This document shows, in pieces, positions 1 through 8,247 of a stretch of 64,000 nt of DNA (positions within the stretch are counted from its first letter, which is position 1; the number at the start of each line of letters is the position of its first letter). This stretch comes from Paenalicyclobacillus mengziensis. GTDB taxonomy: Bacteria > Bacillota > Bacilli > Alicyclobacillales > Alicyclobacillaceae. The stretch spans positions 3,324,001 through 3,388,000 of the forward strand of contig NZ_CP071182.1 in the NCBI RefSeq assembly GCF_017298635.1, read 5' to 3'. The notes beneath the pieces are model-generated. The model was not told where the DNA came from and searched no databases. It worked only from the letters and a program-made list of their open reading frames with translations. Position numbers and translations under genes: made by a program.

Positions 1-128
1 GGCTGCTGACCGTGCAAGGCAGCCTGCCTCTATGTACTGGTGTTTCCCCACCTGTATCAATCACCCACGACACCAAAAGAATTTGACATAACCTTCACAT
101 TTTCTCCATTCCAGTGGTCGAACGCCCA

Positions 129-137
129 TGATACAAT
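129..137 (+). promoter_or_regulatory. candidate extended -10 promoter for the 48-residue ORF
   Basis: TG at 129-130 followed by TACAAT at 132-137 gives an extended -10 element about 60 bases before the microprotein start. There is no good -35 at 17 bp. The TTGACA at 83-88 is 43 bases from this -10, too far to pair with it. Inference from sequence only. Confidence 0.35.
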
Positions 138-198
138 GATAGTACAGATGGACTACGCGAAATCATCGCGTTGACTCTGGCCTAAAGGAGTGTAGAGC

Positions 199-345
199 AT
201 GAAGGAGAGAACCAGCCAGACACACGCCAATCCAATCGCAACACTCAACAAAGCCTGGCAGATTGCTGAGCGGGTGATGACGGCTGTCGCCTTAATCATG
301 GTGGCTGGAACGGTTGGTCTGGTCTCACTGCATATTTTGGCATAG
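199..345 (+). CDS. 48-residue single-pass membrane microprotein
   Basis: ATG at 199 is preceded by AAAGGAG at 184-190, an ideal ribosome site, and the frame runs 48 codons to TAG at 343-345. The protein starts with a polar, basic segment (MKERTSQTHANP), continues with a possible amphipathic stretch around residues 13-24 and ends in one hydrophobic helix (about residues 27-47), so an N-in single-pass membrane protein is likely. A hairpin terminator lies about 110 bases downstream. I do not recognise a family. The good ribosome site, upstream extended -10 and downstream terminator support a real gene; the function is unknown. Confidence 0.55.
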   Translation: MKERTSQTHANPIATLNKAWQIAERVMTAVALIMVAGTVGLVSLHILA

Positions 346-453
346 CACTTGTATCGTACGGATTCTATTGATACCTAATTACCTAATTTCTCGTCTCACA
401 CACGAAGTTCCAAACCAGAAGGCACCAACCCGGTTTCTATATGATACCTATAC

Positions 454-489
454 GCCCAAAGAGGCCATGAATGCATGGCCTCTTTGGGC
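454..489 (+). terminator. strong hairpin, likely Rho-independent terminator
   Basis: Perfect 15-bp arms (454-468 and 475-489) around a 6-base loop, followed on the plus strand by TGACTTTTGCTGACTTTT. It sits between the microprotein and the oppositely oriented NlpC/P60 gene and probably ends the former. The U-tract is interrupted, so efficiency is uncertain. There is no T-tract in the minus direction. Confidence 0.65.
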
Positions 490-546
490 TGACTTTTGCT
501 GACTTTTGTCCTGTCTGTCCGGCGTACCTCAGCGCTTGACGCCGCT

Positions 547-1386
547 CTAGAAGTGCCGAGCCCCGATGTAGTGTGCCCCCCAGTACCCTGAGGATAGAGA
601 GTCAATTCGGACACCACGGTCTTCCGCATTGATGAATTCGCCATTGCCGATGTAAATTCCGACGTGTGAAGCGCCTGGGCCATCAGTATTGAAAAAGACT
701 AAGTCTCCAATATTCGGATACCGAGCAGGCGCCCATGATCCTTCACTGTACTGTGCATAACTCGACCGACCGACGTGAATGCCAAAGTGCCCATATACAA
801 ACTGGACTAACCCTGAGCAATCAAAACCATAGGGTGATTCTCCACCCCAGCGGTACGGTACGCCCAGAAACTGTTTGGCGAAGTCGGTAATGTTCAGTCC
901 AAGAACGGCTGAACCTAGCCCCGCCGGAGCACTTTCACTACGAGAACTGTGTGCACTCACTCCACCAGCATACACCTTCAACTTTTGACCAACGTGAAGA
1001 ACGCTCCTTGCGCTCAACCCATTGAGTCTCAGGGTCGCGGCAGTCGTGGTGCCGTATCGGCTTGCAATTCCGGAGACGGTATCCCCTTTCTGTACGGTAA
1101 CAATGGCGATCCGCTCACTTGTCACCGCAGACTTTGCTACATACGACGAAGGAGCATGTGAATTTGTTCCGCTGGTGCCTGGAATCTGTAACACTTGTCC
1201 AATATGAAGCGTCGTAGAATGTAGTCCGTTGGCTTGCTCCAGTGAACTGACGCTGACATGATGCTGCATGGCGATTTCCCACAGCGTCTGTCCATGGCTC
1301 ACTTTCACTGTTGAAGCGTACGCAGCACTAGGTACTGAGATGCACAGAGCGGCAGTGACAGCAACTCGTCCGACAAAGGATTTCAC
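547..1386 (-). CDS. secreted LysM-LysM-NlpC/P60 peptidoglycan endopeptidase
   Basis: Cell-wall hydrolase of 279 residues, predicted to cut peptide stems of peptidoglycan outside the cell. The order is: signal peptide (1-24, cleavage after AYA), LysM 1 (about 26-70), LysM 2 (about 94-140), a Ser-rich linker, then an NlpC/P60 domain (about 165-279). The catalytic cysteine is Cys190 in YGFDCSGLV, the histidine His241 in ASHVGIYIG, and the third polar residue is Asn253 (FINAE), where many relatives have His. The start is GTG at 1386 with AAAGGGG at a normal distance. The transcript leader carries a c-di-AMP riboswitch, the classic control for wall hydrolases of this kind, so expression should fall when c-di-AMP is high. 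Confidence 0.92.
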   Translation of the reverse strand: MKSFVGRVAVTAALCISVPSAAYASTVKVSHGQTLWEIAMQHHVSVSSLEQANGLHSTTLHIGQVLQIPGTSGTNSHAPSSYVAKSAVTSERIAIVTVQKGDTVSGIASRYGTTTAATLRLNGLSARSVLHVGQKLKVYAGGVSAHSSRSESAPAGLGSAVLGLNITDFAKQFLGVPYRWGGESPYGFDCSGLVQFVYGHFGIHVGRSSYAQYSEGSWAPARYPNIGDLVFFNTDGPGASHVGIYIGNGEFINAEDRGVRIDSLSSGYWGAHYIGARHF

Positions 1387-1400
1387 AAGACTGCCCCTTT

Positions 1401-1509
1401 GACTTCCTACGGAGTTAGTTGACGGGCTAGGAATTGGGCCTTCCCTTCCGCAAAAGCGCAGATTCGCCCCAGAAAAGCGTCCCCCGTCTCTCTTTCGAGA
1501 GTTAGGAAT
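1401..1509 (-). promoter_or_regulatory. c-di-AMP riboswitch (ydaO/yuaA type)
   Basis: Read on the minus strand, the leader shows the conserved blocks of the ydaO aptamer in order: a P1 5' strand TTCCTA, a tetraloop hairpin TCTCGAAAGAGA, GACGGGGGAC, then CTGGGGCGAATC, an AGGG segment and finally CCCGTCAACTAACTCCGTAG, with TAGGAA closing P1. The 3' block closely matches the family's CCGUCAGCUAACCUCGUA signature. The aptamer ends about 15 bases before the GTG start, next to the AAAGGGG ribosome site, with no terminator hairpin in between. Control at translation initiation is therefore the simplest reading. The family normally shuts expression off when c-di-AMP binds. A 78-codon frame across this region is not a gene. 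Confidence 0.9.
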
Positions 1510-1529
1510 ATTTGTCCAATACCTTGTCT

Positions 1530-1559
1530 ATTATAAAAGACGCCCTTTTTCGACAGCAA
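1530..1559 (-). promoter_or_regulatory. sigma-A type promoter of the riboswitch-hydrolase transcript
   Basis: On the minus strand TTGCTG (1559-1554) and TATAAT (1535-1530) are 18 bp apart. Transcription would start about 15 bases before the P1 stem of the riboswitch, which fits the transcript layout. Confidence 0.65.
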
Positions 1560-1815
1560 CCCTATTCTCGTCATTTTGTGTCCTTTTTTCATAGAATATG
1601 TTGATGAAAGCAGTTGTTCTCTATCAAAGCTACAAGAGTGCAAGAAAACGCTTGCACAATGTTCGCATTTTATGCAGTAATGAAACTGTAGATTGTTGAA
1701 TTACAGTCCCGTTCGACGTCACCTCTAGCTGCGACGGTACCGCACTCGCGGATGCACCTGACGAAATCGCGCAGTTGTTGACAAAACCGCAGATGGCACA
1801 GGGAGGGAGTCAAAA

Positions 1816-2514
1816 TTGAACAAGCTTTACGCGTCCGCGTCTGATGCAGTTTGCGACATTCCAGACGGCGCCACACTTTTGGTTGGAGGATTCGGTCTTG
1901 TCGGAATTCCGGAAAACCTGATTGCGGCGTTGCAGGCTCAGGGCACGAAAGACCTTACTTGCGTTAGTAACAATTGTGGTGTGGATGATTGGGGTCTCGG
2001 TCTCCTCCTCCAAAATCGGCAAATCAAAAAGATGGTATCGTCATATGTAGGGGAAAATAAGAACTTTGAGCGACAGTACCTGAGTGGTGAATTGGAGGTC
2101 GAACTTGTTCCGCAGGGCACCCTTGCTGAACGGATTCGGGCAGGCGGGGCTGGTATAGGCGGTTTCTACACCCCGACTGGTGTCGGAACCATCATCGCTG
2201 ACGGCAAAGAAGTACGTGAGTTTGACGGCCGTGAATACGTCCTCGAACGCCCGATTCGAGGTGATTTTGCGCTCATCAAAGGATGGAAAGCTGACACACT
2301 CGGCAATGTCATCTATCGAAAAACCGCTCGAAATTTTAACCCAATGATGGCCGCAGCGGGCCGTACGACAATTGTCGAAGTGGAGGAAATCGTGGAGCCA
2401 GGCGCACTTGATGCAGATGCTATCCACACGCCAGGCATTTATGTACAACGGATTGTGGTCGGTTCTCAGTACGAAAAGAGAATCGAACGACGTACCACTC
2501 GTCCACGACCCTAG
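1816..2514 (+). CDS. scoA: 3-oxoacid CoA-transferase, subunit A
   Basis: Alpha subunit (232 residues) of a two-gene CoA-transferase that moves CoA between succinyl-CoA (or acetyl-CoA) and acetoacetate-type acids. The glycine-rich [12 protein letters not shown] near the N-terminus and the run [15 protein letters not shown] are typical of the AtoD/ScoA/PcaI family. The start is TTG at 1816 behind GGGAGGGAG. The beta subunit follows after 82 bases, so the pair forms one operon. Succinyl-CoA:acetoacetate versus acetyl-CoA:acetoacetate specificity cannot be told from sequence by eye. Its neighbourhood to a beta-oxidation cluster 20 kb away fits ketone or fatty-acid use. Confidence 0.9.
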   Translation: MNKLYASASDAVCDIPDGATLLVGGFGLVGIPENLIAALQAQGTKDLTCVSNNCGVDDWGLGLLLQNRQIKKMVSSYVGENKNFERQYLSGELEVELVPQGTLAERIRAGGAGIGGFYTPTGVGTIIADGKEVREFDGREYVLERPIRGDFALIKGWKADTLGNVIYRKTARNFNPMMAAAGRTTIVEVEEIVEPGALDADAIHTPGIYVQRIVVGSQYEKRIERRTTRPRP

Positions 2515-2596
2515 GACGAACAAATCGCAAACCGCTATCCATACCGCGACAATCCAAGACCTAAAATGGCGCTAGTCCACGAAGGGAGAAAATGCG

Positions 2597-3271
2597 ATGC
2601 CACTTTCACGCGAACAAATTGTACAGCGTGCTGCGCTCGAAATTCGCGACGGAATGTATGTAAACCTTGGTATTGGCATGCCGACACTCGTCGCTAACTA
2701 TATTCCGGATGATGTTCAAATTATGCTGCACTCTGAAAACGGCTTACTGGGCACAGGTCCCTACCCGTATGAAGATGAACTAGACCCGGACCTCATCAAT
2801 GCAGGGAAAGAAACCGTTACTGTCCTTCCTGGCGCTGCATTCTTTGACAGTGCTGAGTCATTTGCCATGATTCGAGGTGGTCACATCGACGTTGCCATCC
2901 TTGGAGCCATGGAAGTCTCCATGAACGGAGACCTTGCAAACTGGATGATTCCTGGAAAAATGGTCAAGGGCATGGGTGGGGCCATGGACTTGGTACACGG
3001 CGCCAAGCGCGTTATTGTAACAATGGAACATGTGAACAAACAGCGGGAACCGAAGATTCTCGAGGCCTGTTCCCTGCCACTCACTGGCAAACAGGTAGTC
3101 AACCGCATCATCACAGACTATGCAGTCATGGACGTTACGGATAGCGGTCTCGTAGTCCGCGAAATTGCAGATGGTCATACACTCGATGAAGTTCGCGAAT
3201 TGACGGGAGCACCCTTGATTGTTCCACCGTCTGGCATCGGGCCCATTGCCACGCGACGCCAAGACGCCTGA
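2597..3271 (+). CDS. scoB: 3-oxoacid CoA-transferase, subunit B
   Basis: Beta subunit (224 residues) carrying the catalytic glutamate, Glu47 in the family signature [10 protein letters not shown], which forms the covalent glutamyl-CoA intermediate. The [23 protein letters not shown] block is also standard for ScoB/AtoA. ATG at 2597 follows GAAGGGAG. Its TGA stop overlaps the ATG of the next gene (ATGA at 3269-3273 region), so the exporter-like gene downstream is probably translationally coupled to it. Confidence 0.93.
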   Translation: MPLSREQIVQRAALEIRDGMYVNLGIGMPTLVANYIPDDVQIMLHSENGLLGTGPYPYEDELDPDLINAGKETVTVLPGAAFFDSAESFAMIRGGHIDVAILGAMEVSMNGDLANWMIPGKMVKGMGGAMDLVHGAKRVIVTMEHVNKQREPKILEACSLPLTGKQVVNRIITDYAVMDVTDSGLVVREIADGHTLDEVRELTGAPLIVPPSGIGPIATRRQDA

Positions 3272-4197
3272 TGTGGTGGTTTGTCTTAACCTTTATCGGT
3301 GGATTGGCCGTCGGCAGACGAAACCTTGTGCCGACGGCTTTGTTGCGTCGTATACACTTAGTGATTAATGTCTGTCTCGCATTTCTCATCTTTGTACTCG
3401 GTTATGAACTCGGGGCCAATCGACATTTAGTACAAAGCCTTCCCTGGCTCGGATATCGTGCATTTGTCATTGCCTTGTTCTCGATGGCGGGGTCTGTGCT
3501 GTTCGGAATGGTGACAGCTCGTTGGTTGTGGAAGGAAAATCCGGCGCAAAGCACACCTGCGGTTGAGGAAACAAGAGTGATTCGTCCGTCTGCGATTCTT
3601 CATTTACCTACGCTGATTCTCAGCATGCTGGTGATTGGCGGAGTCGTCGGTTGGTTCACTGCAGGCACAGTCCCCTTGCCCGGCATCGTGCAAAACACGG
3701 CTTTTGCACTGATGCTTGGCGGAATTGGCGTGGAGATTGGGGCTGACCCACGGTTTTGGACCCATATTCAACAAGCCAGTTGGCGCATGTTTTTGTTCCC
3801 GTTTAATGCAGTGTTTGGCAGCCTTGTCGGAGGCTTGCTTGCCACCCTCCTCATTCGCGGCCACTTGCTGGATAATCTTGCCGCTGCAGCAGGGCTTGGT
3901 TGGTACTCGTTGGCTGCGGTGCTCGTCAACCAACTGTCTGGTCCAGAGCCTGGTACCGTCGCGTTCCTCGCGAATGTAATGCGCGAAATGCTCGGTTTCC
4001 TGATTATCCCCATATTGAACCGCTTTTTCTGGACACCAGGGGCTGTGGCCCTCGGAGCAGCCACAACCATGGACACGACGTTACCCTTGTTTCGCCACGG
4101 GAGTAGCGGTGGCACAGGTGTCGTTTACGCCTTTGTCAATGGTGTGTTGGTTTCTGCCTTAGTGCCGTTGCTGATACCACTCGTCCTGAAACTCTGA
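3271..4197 (+). CDS. LysO/YbjE-like lysine exporter family membrane protein
   Basis: Integral membrane protein of 308 residues with about eight to nine hydrophobic helices. The C-terminal half carries the LysO (DUF340) pattern: GLGWYSLAAVLVNQ, GTVAFLANVMREMLGF and GAATTMDTTLPLF. Known members export lysine and toxic lysine analogues. The start codon overlaps the scoB stop, an arrangement that implies co-expression, although no metabolic link between CoA transfer and lysine export is obvious. One possibility is a shared role in lysine fermentation-type catabolism, but this is speculation; no other lysine-degradation gene is visible here. Confidence 0.8.
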   Translation: MWWFVLTFIGGLAVGRRNLVPTALLRRIHLVINVCLAFLIFVLGYELGANRHLVQSLPWLGYRAFVIALFSMAGSVLFGMVTARWLWKENPAQSTPAVEETRVIRPSAILHLPTLILSMLVIGGVVGWFTAGTVPLPGIVQNTAFALMLGGIGVEIGADPRFWTHIQQASWRMFLFPFNAVFGSLVGGLLATLLIRGHLLDNLAAAAGLGWYSLAAVLVNQLSGPEPGTVAFLANVMREMLGFLIIPILNRFFWTPGAVALGAATTMDTTLPLFRHGSSGGTGVVYAFVNGVLVSALVPLLIPLVLKL

Positions 4198-4239
4198 CGG
4201 AAGAATCAACCACACAATGTGCGTGTTGACTATCACTTT

Positions 4240-4248
4240 TGGTACAAT
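4240..4248 (+). promoter_or_regulatory. candidate extended -10 promoter for the flavin reductase gene
   Basis: TGG followed by TACAAT (4243-4248) lies about 70 bases upstream of the ATG. TTGACT at 4226-4231 is only 11 bp away and too close to act as its -35, so the extended TG is the main argument. Confidence 0.4.
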
Positions 4249-4320
4249 AAAAGGTGTTTTTCGTGGAAGGCGTGTGCCTAAGACTACGAGTCAACACGCG
4301 CTGTGAAGGAGGTTCACGTC

Positions 4321-4806
4321 ATGCCCGTCAGTGCAGAACAATTTCGAAGCGCCCTGGGGCGCTTTGCGAGCGGCGTTACGGTTGTCACAACAGCATATAA
4401 CAACCAGCTTACCGGTTTAACTGTATCTGCTTTCTGCTCCGTTTCCCTAGACCCACCGTACATTCTTATTTGCGTTGACAAGCAGTCTTCGGCAAACAGT
4501 TTGATTCAGGGCGCGAAAGCTTTTGCTGTAAACATTCTCCGTCACGACCAAGCTGAGTTGTCAAATCACTTTGCAAGACGAACAGAAGACAAGTTTTCAA
4601 GCGTCGAGTATGTACCTGGCCAACTCGGGATGCCCTTGTTGCAAGACACGCTCGGTTATTTAGAATGTACACTCGCGAAGCAAGTGGATGGAGGAGACCA
4701 CTACATTTATGTTGGGCAAGTTGAAAACTCTGCAGTCGTGTCAGGTGCCGAACCGCTCTTATACTTCACAGGAAGTTATCGGGGACTGGCTCCCGGCCAA
4801 TTGTAA
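4321..4806 (+). CDS. flavin reductase domain protein (HpaC/FMN-binding split-barrel)
   Basis: A 161-residue member of the flavin reductase family that supplies reduced FMN or FAD to two-component monooxygenases, or reduces flavin for other uses. FRSALGRFASGVTVVTT, GLTVSAFCSVSLDPP and the Ser-containing NSLIQGAKAFAVNIL block are family hallmarks. ATG at 4321 is preferred over an upstream in-frame GTG at 4303 because AAGGAGG (4306-4312) sits exactly 8 bases before the ATG and overlaps the upstream candidate. No monooxygenase partner is adjacent, so the acceptor is unknown. Confidence 0.88.
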   Translation: MPVSAEQFRSALGRFASGVTVVTTAYNNQLTGLTVSAFCSVSLDPPYILICVDKQSSANSLIQGAKAFAVNILRHDQAELSNHFARRTEDKFSSVEYVPGQLGMPLLQDTLGYLECTLAKQVDGGDHYIYVGQVENSAVVSGAEPLLYFTGSYRGLAPGQL

Positions 4807-4816
4807 CCGCACGTTG

Positions 4817-6049
4817 CTAGAAATGCCCAGGGGCACGCTCATTGTCGAGTGCCTCTGGCTTTTTCTGATTCGACTCTGATTCCCCGTTCCCGTAACGTAC
4901 ACCTTCATAGGCCCGTGTCAGTTCTCCCAGTGATTCTTTCGATTCCCCTTTTTGCTCTAGTCTCACTTTATACTCCCTTGGAGTCTCCGCGGGACCAATT
5001 GGGCTGCCCTCCTGCTCCTGATTCCGTAGGAAGGCTTGATAGCGCTGGCGAATCGGATGGGTTGTCGGAATATAGGCTTCAGGGCGCACAACCACTCGCT
5101 GTCTGTGGACCGTGACGCCTTGGCTTGCATCCGCGCCAGGTGGCACCAACAGGTGACGTTTCGACATCCGCCAAACCAGCCATATGGCCAAAAGAACGAA
5201 GAGTCCGTAAAGCAGGTACAGAACCCATATCAGCGAGTGGGTTTGGGTTACAGCATGATTTTGCTGATGCGCCTGACTGGCCAGATGCATGAGCGGACTT
5301 TGTAATGTTAGACTTCTGGCGAATAATTTTTTTGGGAGAATCGCATTCAATAAATATAACAGCGGCAGCCCGAGTACGGCACCGCCTCCCACTAAGACCA
5401 TCACCAAAAAGTAGAGTACTTTTGGTCCGAGCCAGACGACGAGCGCCACCATGACCACGATGAGTCCAATATTCCCTCTGGCTCCGTGAGAATGCGTCTC
5501 GAGGCGTTCCACACTCCACATCGCAAACAGACGAAGGATAAGGGCAATCAACAAAACAAGTACAAGCCAACTGCGGATTTGTCCCGATGTTCCGGTCACC
5601 AACAAAAAAAATGTGGATACGGCGGCAAGAACACCTTCCCATACAAAGGAAATTCGGTTTTCTTCGCTCAGTGAAGGAGCGGACCGCCACCGACTCAGAC
5701 GATACGTGACACCGAGTGTCAGCAAGGGATACACCCATAAATCTCCCCTATGCGGTAAAACCAGATACCACACCAATTCCGCAGCGGCGATCCAGAGGAG
5801 CACAGTCGCAAACAGTATGCGATTAGAAAACCGACGGTAAGCCAACAGTCCAAGAACCCAGATGGTGATAACGAGAAACAAAAACGGAAGTAGCCAGCCA
5901 GCAGGTGCGGTTTGACCACTGTCTAGTACAGTTGTATACAGGACATACGGTACCGGAAAAGTCAGAAACACGAGAAGCCAGTACAGAGCAAACGGCAATT
6001 TCAGGTGGTTCAATTCAACCTTTTCTCCGTGGGAATCAAGCGTGCTCAT
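4817..6049 (-). CDS. multi-pass membrane protein with C-terminal DUF4129-like domain
   Basis: A 410-residue protein with about ten hydrophobic segments in two blocks (roughly 18-190 and 195-300) and a cytosolic tail. The tail (about 330-390) has the DUF4129 pattern: IRQRYQAFLR, then PAETPREYKVRL and LGELTRAYEGVRYG. It is the last gene of a MoxR-DUF58 operon, overlapping the DUF58 gene by 14 bases. In many Bacilli the third protein of this operon is a transglutaminase-like protein whose C-terminus is this same domain. Here the membrane and DUF4129 parts are present without any visible transglutaminase domain. Its coding end overlaps the terminator of the opposite flavin reductase gene. Confidence 0.75.
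   Translation of the reverse strand: MSTLDSHGEKVELNHLKLPFALYWLLVFLTFPVPYVLYTTVLDSGQTAPAGWLLPFLFLVITIWVLGLLAYRRFSNRILFATVLLWIAAAELVWYLVLPHRGDLWVYPLLTLGVTYRLSRWRSAPSLSEENRISFVWEGVLAAVSTFFLLVTGTSGQIRSWLVLVLLIALILRLFAMWSVERLETHSHGARGNIGLIVVMVALVVWLGPKVLYFLVMVLVGGGAVLGLPLLYLLNAILPKKLFARSLTLQSPLMHLASQAHQQNHAVTQTHSLIWVLYLLYGLFVLLAIWLVWRMSKRHLLVPPGADASQGVTVHRQRVVVRPEAYIPTTHPIRQRYQAFLRNQEQEGSPIGPAETPREYKVRLEQKGESKESLGELTRAYEGVRYGNGESESNQKKPEALDNERAPGHF
4825..4864 (+). terminator. Rho-independent terminator of the flavin reductase gene
   Basis: Arms GCCCAGGGGCAC (4825-4836) and GTGCCTCTGGC (4849-4859) are followed by TTTTT at 4860-4864. It lies about 20 bases after the stop codon and inside the last codons of the convergent membrane-protein gene. 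Confidence 0.8.
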
Positions 6050-7217
6050 GGATGCTCACCTCCACCGTCCGTCCCCTTCGACCAGTGTCTGACGCTTTGA
6101 CGCTTTCAGTGACCTCTTGCAGCGCATCAGATGCTTGACTTTTGAAATATCGGACACTTGCCCCTTTCACCTCCGGCAGCGTGCTCGAATCCGGCGCAAC
6201 GACGTACACGTATCGTTGCTGCGCCACGCGCGTCAACACCTGAGCGTGTTCATTTGTGAGAAAAGCAGTAAACAGTACAATCGGGGCATCTTGAGGCAAG
6301 TTGTGTACGGTATGCTTCACTAAATCCGCCAGGTCTCCATTCGTGTAGGGCAACATGGCACCAACGCGATGTTTGATGGCTGAGCTCGCCAGACGCCCAT
6401 GCCACTGTCGGCGAGACTCGCCGGGGTAGATGGCGTTCGAAGCGAAAAACATTGGAATTCTGGTCTTTTCTGCTTCCCTGGCGAACGCTGCGACAAAGGC
6501 GCACAGCTCATCGAATACGTGAACCTTTGTGCCGAACCAGTGAGGGTCCACGAACTGAGCAGAAAGCACAATCCCCGCAGACACATCGCTCGACGATGAG
6601 AACTGCTTCACCATCAAGGCCCCTGTCCTTGCAGTCGCCTGCCAGGCGATATGTTTGAACGCATCGTCCGCCCCATAGTTTCGGATTCCACGAAGCAAAG
6701 CTTCGTCTGGGAGCAGCCAGCGCACGCGCTCAAGGTCGCCGTTTAATTCACGCATTGCACGCAGGTCGTCCGCTGCACGAACCCGACGCGGCAAGACCAC
6801 GATGGACCCAGATACCTCCCGGCGAATGAACAATTCTCTCAGTCCAAATCCTTCGTTCATGCGTAGAATAACGTCCCGATTTCGGAGTTCCTGCAGGCCC
6901 CTTTGCCAGCCGTAGCACTGAACGTCAAAGGTTATACTCTGATGCATCAACAAAAATGTGGAATGAGTCACAGAGTACGACTTTGTTCCTTCCACACTCG
7001 ATAAACCCGGGGGCAGTTCCAGCGACAGGCTGACACTCGGACATGGCAACCACGACCGGTTGTGAACGGTGACACTGATGACGATAGATTCGCCAATCTC
7101 AACCGTTCGGTCCGAAATTCCTACACCCACACCAATTTTATTTGCCACGACACGAAACCAAATTCTCGGCCACAGCCACACGACGAGCGCAAGAATGACG
7201 GGAACGTAAAGCATCAT
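6036..7217 (-). CDS. DUF58 domain protein
   Basis: 393 residues: two N-terminal hydrophobic segments at most, a beta-rich middle resembling an adhesion fold (about 35-150), then the DUF58 signature near 200-240 (RGIRNYGADDAFKHIAWQAT with TGALMVKQF). The C-terminal half (about 215-370) has a von Willebrand A-like layout with the recurring pattern VLSAQFVD and PIVLFTAFL. It lies directly between a MoxR AAA+ ATPase and a DUF4129 membrane protein; MoxR ATPases act as chaperones for vWA/DUF58 partners. It corresponds to the YeaD type of B. subtilis. The precise client process is unknown in this family. Confidence 0.85.
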   Translation of the reverse strand: MMLYVPVILALVVWLWPRIWFRVVANKIGVGVGISDRTVEIGESIVISVTVHNRSWLPCPSVSLSLELPPGLSSVEGTKSYSVTHSTFLLMHQSITFDVQCYGWQRGLQELRNRDVILRMNEGFGLRELFIRREVSGSIVVLPRRVRAADDLRAMRELNGDLERVRWLLPDEALLRGIRNYGADDAFKHIAWQATARTGALMVKQFSSSSDVSAGIVLSAQFVDPHWFGTKVHVFDELCAFVAAFAREAEKTRIPMFFASNAIYPGESRRQWHGRLASSAIKHRVGAMLPYTNGDLADLVKHTVHNLPQDAPIVLFTAFLTNEHAQVLTRVAQQRYVYVVAPDSSTLPEVKGASVRYFKSQASDALQEVTESVKASDTGRRGRTVEVSIHEHA

Positions 7218-8216
7218 CTACATTGATGCCCCGTGGTCGTAGTCAATCTCTGTGGGTACCGGTACCTGCTCGAGCACTTCTGTCAAAATAAGGTCAATCT
7301 GGTTCTGCTCACCGTCCGCTTCGCTCCACCCTGAACGCGTCATCATTCGATGGCGCATGACTGGATACCATGCCTCTTTGACATCGTCTGGAAGCACGTA
7401 AGACCTCCCGGACAACAAAGCGAGTGCCTGACTAAATGCTGTGAGATACAGAACCGCACGAGGACTCGCGCCAAGGGCGACATCCGCGTGGCTTCGAGTT
7501 TTCCTGCACAGCACAGCGATGTACCGGATGATGTCTTCAGCGACGTGAACAGATCGAACGGCGCCTTTCGCCTCAAGCAGACTCTGCGTGTTCAAAACCG
7601 CTTCTGGCACCACCGGGTTTTGCAGACGAATCCGACGAATCATCTCTAGTTCCTCTTCGAGTTCTACGTAGCCTAGTCGCAGTTGAACCAGAAAGCGGTC
7701 GAGTTGTGCTTCAGGCAAGGGAAATACGCCTTGTGACTCGAGCGGATTGGCTGTGGCCATGACAAAAAACGGGTCCTGGAGTCGCCTCGTCAGCCCGTCT
7801 ACGGTCACTTGTTGCTCGCTCATGGCTTCGAGCAGGGCCGATTGCGTGCGCGGTGTCGCACGATTGACTTCGTCCATGAGCAAGACCTGCGTAAAAACCG
7901 GTCCTTTTCGAAATTCAAACTGGCCCGTGTCCGGTCGAAACACCATCGTACCGACCAGTTCACTAGGCAGTAGGTCCGGTGTTCCTTGCACACGGGTAAA
8001 ACTGAGCCCCATCACCTTGGCCATCGTTGCCGCAAGAGTTGTCTTCCCTGTGCCCGGAACGTCTTGAAAGAGAACATGTCCTCCAGCCAAGCAAGCCGCC
8101 AGCGCGTGCCTCAAGACATTCGTCTGACCAACCATTACGCGACTCATTTGTGCGATGGCCCGTTGTAAATCCGCTGTAATAGCGCTGACGGTACGATTTG
8201 AGCTTGTTGTCTCCAA
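7218..8216 (-). CDS. MoxR-family AAA+ ATPase
   Basis: 332 residues. Walker A is in FQDVPGTGKTTLAATMAK, Walker B in LLMDEVNRATPRTQSALLEAM, sensor 1 in FVMATANPLESQGVFPLPEAQ, and the C-terminal lid contains GASPRAVLYL. All are diagnostic for MoxR ATPases, which remodel or insert cofactors into vWA-containing partners. The start is TTG at 8216 with GGAGG 7 bases before it. The next gene starts one base after its stop. First gene of a three-gene operon (MoxR, DUF58, DUF4129), equivalent to the yeaC-yeaD region of Bacillus. Confidence 0.93.
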   Translation of the reverse strand: METTSSNRTVSAITADLQRAIAQMSRVMVGQTNVLRHALAACLAGGHVLFQDVPGTGKTTLAATMAKVMGLSFTRVQGTPDLLPSELVGTMVFRPDTGQFEFRKGPVFTQVLLMDEVNRATPRTQSALLEAMSEQQVTVDGLTRRLQDPFFVMATANPLESQGVFPLPEAQLDRFLVQLRLGYVELEEELEMIRRIRLQNPVVPEAVLNTQSLLEAKGAVRSVHVAEDIIRYIAVLCRKTRSHADVALGASPRAVLYLTAFSQALALLSGRSYVLPDDVKEAWYPVMRHRMMTRSGWSEADGEQNQIDLILTEVLEQVPVPTEIDYDHGASM

Positions 8217-8247
8217 CGCGATTCCTCCACCCGTGTGTTCTCAAAAA

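Noticed and set aside
83..88. TTGACA as the -35 of a promoter for the first microprotein
   Set aside because: No -10-like hexamer lies 16-18 bp downstream; the nearest good -10 (TACAAT at 132) is 43 bp away.
1407..1643. 78-codon minus-strand frame upstream of the NlpC/P60 gene
   Set aside because: It runs through the riboswitch aptamer and promoter, has no ribosome site, and its protein shows no family features.
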